DNA of 34,303 bases from Chloroflexota bacterium (lineage in GTDB: Bacteria; Chloroflexota; Dehalococcoidia; Dehalococcoidales; JAFGLR01). This document shows, in pieces, positions 32,965-34,303 of this stretch. The notes under the pieces were generated by a model that had not been told where the DNA came from, did not search any database, and saw only the letters and a program-made list of their open reading frames with translations. The translations under genes and the position numbers were made by a program. The stretch is from contig JACQTX010000092.1 of NCBI GenBank assembly GCA_016210585.1, positions 1 to 34,303 on the forward strand. Reading direction: 5' to 3'. Position 1 is the first letter of the stretch. Every line of letters starts with the position of its first letter.

Positions 32965-33441
32965 GTGGAAATCGAGAAGGTAGTGGGCGTTAACGCCTTC
33001 TGCGAGAAGGGGACGATGCCCACAGTTACCGCCCTTTTCCGGGATGTGCTGGGGGCCAGAATCGGGCCGGAGCAGTCATGGCTGGAGGAATACGGCTTCC
33101 AAGCCATTGGTGCCTGGCTGGGGCTGGACACCGGTTACCCCTTTCGTGTTGAAATCTCGGAGTCAGTCAACGAGGGGATTGGCACGGGACGGCAAATCAG
33201 GAGGTCAGCACCCTCTTTTCAGGTCTTGCAGCTCCTGGTGGATGATATTGACCGGGCCATAGCCCAGCTGCGGAGAAAGGGCATCCGTGTGGGCGATAAG
33301 GTGCTGGTGAAGAATCCGGGGTTTGACGGACTCGATGGGCCGGGCTTCTACCAGAGCTGGATACATCCTGAGGATTCCAGGGGTCTCATCATCGCCTTGT
33401 TGCAGTTCGGCGGCAAGACACCGGGTGATGGTAACTGGTAA
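32965..33441 (+). CDS. VOC/glyoxalase-superfamily protein
   Basis: A 158-residue protein with the paired beta-alpha-beta-beta-beta modules of the vicinal-oxygen-chelate fold (…FRDVLGARIGPEQSWLEEYGFQAIGAWLGL; then FQVLQLLVDDIDRAIAQLRRKGIRVGDKVL and SWIHPEDSRGLIIALLQF). Histidine 130-ish in WIHPED and a glutamate near the end of each module are possible metal ligands. GTG 32965 is the start, with a GAAGAGG site upstream. It lies after a repeat element, downstream of the PaaK-like ligase. Methylmalonyl-CoA epimerase-like or other VOC activities are possible; the substrate is not evident. Confidence 0.75.
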   Translation: MEIEKVVGVNAFCEKGTMPTVTALFRDVLGARIGPEQSWLEEYGFQAIGAWLGLDTGYPFRVEISESVNEGIGTGRQIRRSAPSFQVLQLLVDDIDRAIAQLRRKGIRVGDKVLVKNPGFDGLDGPGFYQSWIHPEDSRGLIIALLQFGGKTPGDGNW

Positions 33442-33466
33442 GATTGGTTGAGGGGAAGTTAGAGTT

Positions 33467-34045
33467 TTGTCAGCCGCTTTAAGAAGAGGCTTCTTCCATA
33501 TACTTTGTGGCTTGGTCATCCTTGTCGTAGCCATCCTTTTCCCGATGACTCCAGTGCTGGTGGGCTTGGGCGCATTTACGCTGGCTTTCCTGGCAGTGGA
33601 GCTTATCCGGCTCAAGGTCAGCTGGCTAAACAAGCTTTTCTGCCGGTGGCTGGGACTGCTTTTAAGGGATTCCGAATCATCCCGCGTCAGCGGTGCTAGC
33701 TATTTTCTCGTAGCCTCTCTACTGGCGCTCCTGTTTTTCCGCAAAGATACGGCCCTGCTGGCTATAGCTTTCCTGACCATCGGCGACCCCCTGGCTACCC
33801 TGGTACGCAATCAGCGGGAGAAGAAGAACTTCTCACGCAAGGCGGTGGCCGGCGCCGTCACCTGCTTTGCCGCCTGCCTGGTCGCCGGCTGGCTCTTCTA
33901 CTCTAATGGCTCCAGCGTATCCCTTTATACGATTCTGCTGGGTGCAGCAGTGGCCAGCATTACCGAGGCGGTGCCCATACCAGTTGACGACAATCTGACC
34001 GTCCCGCTCCTGGCCGGGCTGGCCATGACAATAGTACCTTTCTAG
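33467..34045 (+). CDS. Dolichol/diacylglycerol-kinase-like (SEC59/VTE5 type) membrane protein
   Basis: The 192-residue integral membrane protein has about six hydrophobic segments. Motifs RRGFFHILCG, IAFLTIGDPLATLVRN, KAVAGAVTCF and ASITEAVPIPVDDNLTVPLLAG match the CTP-dependent polyprenol/diacylglycerol kinase family; GDPLATLVR and DDNLTVP carry the key Asp and Asn. It would phosphorylate a lipid alcohol at the membrane. It uses TTG 33467 with AGGGGAAG upstream, an uncommon start. It is 25 bp after the VOC gene, perhaps cotranscribed, but no functional link is evident. Confidence 0.85.
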   Translation: MSAALRRGFFHILCGLVILVVAILFPMTPVLVGLGAFTLAFLAVELIRLKVSWLNKLFCRWLGLLLRDSESSRVSGASYFLVASLLALLFFRKDTALLAIAFLTIGDPLATLVRNQREKKNFSRKAVAGAVTCFAACLVAGWLFYSNGSSVSLYTILLGAAVASITEAVPIPVDDNLTVPLLAGLAMTIVPF

Positions 34046-34076
34046 TGCCGCTCACGCATATGCCAGTAGAGGGAAT

Positions 34077-34189
34077 GTGCCCAAAATCAGTGATTCAGTC
34101 TGTAGGTCGGGTTTCCTAACCCGACGTGAAGTATCGGGCAGGTTAGGAAACCTGCCCTACGGGGGTCAATCGCTGATTTTGGGTTGCAC
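34077..34189. mobile_element. 113-bp MITE-like element with two hairpins
   Basis: Terminal inverted repeats CCAAAATCAGTGATT (to 34095) and AATCGCTGATTTTGG (from 34168), extended outward by GTGC/GCAC. The interior has GTCGGGTT-class and GGGCAGGTT-class hairpins. Copy 1 at 10533-10622 lies inverted. It lies near the right end of the window; nothing else recognisable is in 34190-34303. Confidence 0.75.
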
Positions 34190-34303
34190 CCTAAAATAGC
34201 GATTCAGCTTTAATTAGCTTCACCCGTGAGGTGAAAAGGGGAAATGATAATTCCGGCTTAACTCGTATTCCAAACGGTTGGTAGCTGTAGTATATTGGAA
34301 GAA

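Noticed and set aside
1-34303. CRISPR array, integrase, insertion-sequence transposase or rRNA
   Set aside because: No regularly spaced direct-repeat array with unique spacers, no transposase or integrase motifs and no rRNA stretches were found; the 22-bp tandem repeats have no spacers.

Overview
The window looks like chromosomal DNA from an anaerobic bacterium, most likely an uncultured Chloroflexota (Dehalococcoidia-like). This is inferred from the gene mix and the repeat families. The mix includes corrinoid-dependent MttB-type methyl transfer, RACo, TRAP transport, a molybdopterin oxidoreductase with a four-cluster ferredoxin partner, a PaaK-like ligase, DUF1015 and DUF3052. There is no rRNA or other firm phylogenetic marker besides gyrB, so the placement is tentative. 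Coding DNA is GC-rich by eye. Intergenic DNA carries many short palindromic dispersed repeats.

Left third (1-16.7 kb), a corrinoid methyl-transfer neighbourhood. It starts with the 3' end of a cobalamin-binding corrinoid protein gene followed by an MFS transporter. A winged-helix-like protein gene points the opposite way from a tight three-gene operon encoding a ChlI/MoxR-type AAA+ ATPase, a VWA (MIDAS) protein and RACo, the reductive activator of corrinoid proteins. Facing it is a minus-strand group of an MttB-family methyltransferase (non-pyrrolysine) and two short-chain dehydrogenases. Next come a NarL-type response regulator and its histidine kinase. A TRAP transporter (DctP, DctQ, DctM) is divergent from them. 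I infer a unit that takes up and demethylates a methylated compound, with a AAA+/VWA pair possibly servicing the corrinoid machinery.

Middle (16.7-25.6 kb): gyrB and a DUF3052 gene; a visibly more AT-rich two-gene minus-strand module (AAA_21/OLD-like ATPase plus a small TOPRIM/DUF4276-like protein) that resembles phage-defence pairs; a DMSO-reductase-family molybdopterin enzyme with a ferredoxin subunit, behind a near-perfect sigma70 promoter; and tRNA-Pro(UGG).

Right third (25.6-34.3 kb): a Rossmann/DUF2520 gene overlapping panD, downstream of a perfect TTGACA-17-TATAAT promoter preceded by three 22-bp tandem repeats; a DUF1015 gene; a FadH-like 2,4-dienoyl-CoA reductase/old yellow enzyme with a strong promoter; a PaaK-like CoA ligase; a VOC protein; and a small polyprenol/diacylglycerol-kinase-like membrane protein. 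The window ends in a mobile-element-like repeat also found, inverted, in the leader of the mttB-family gene.
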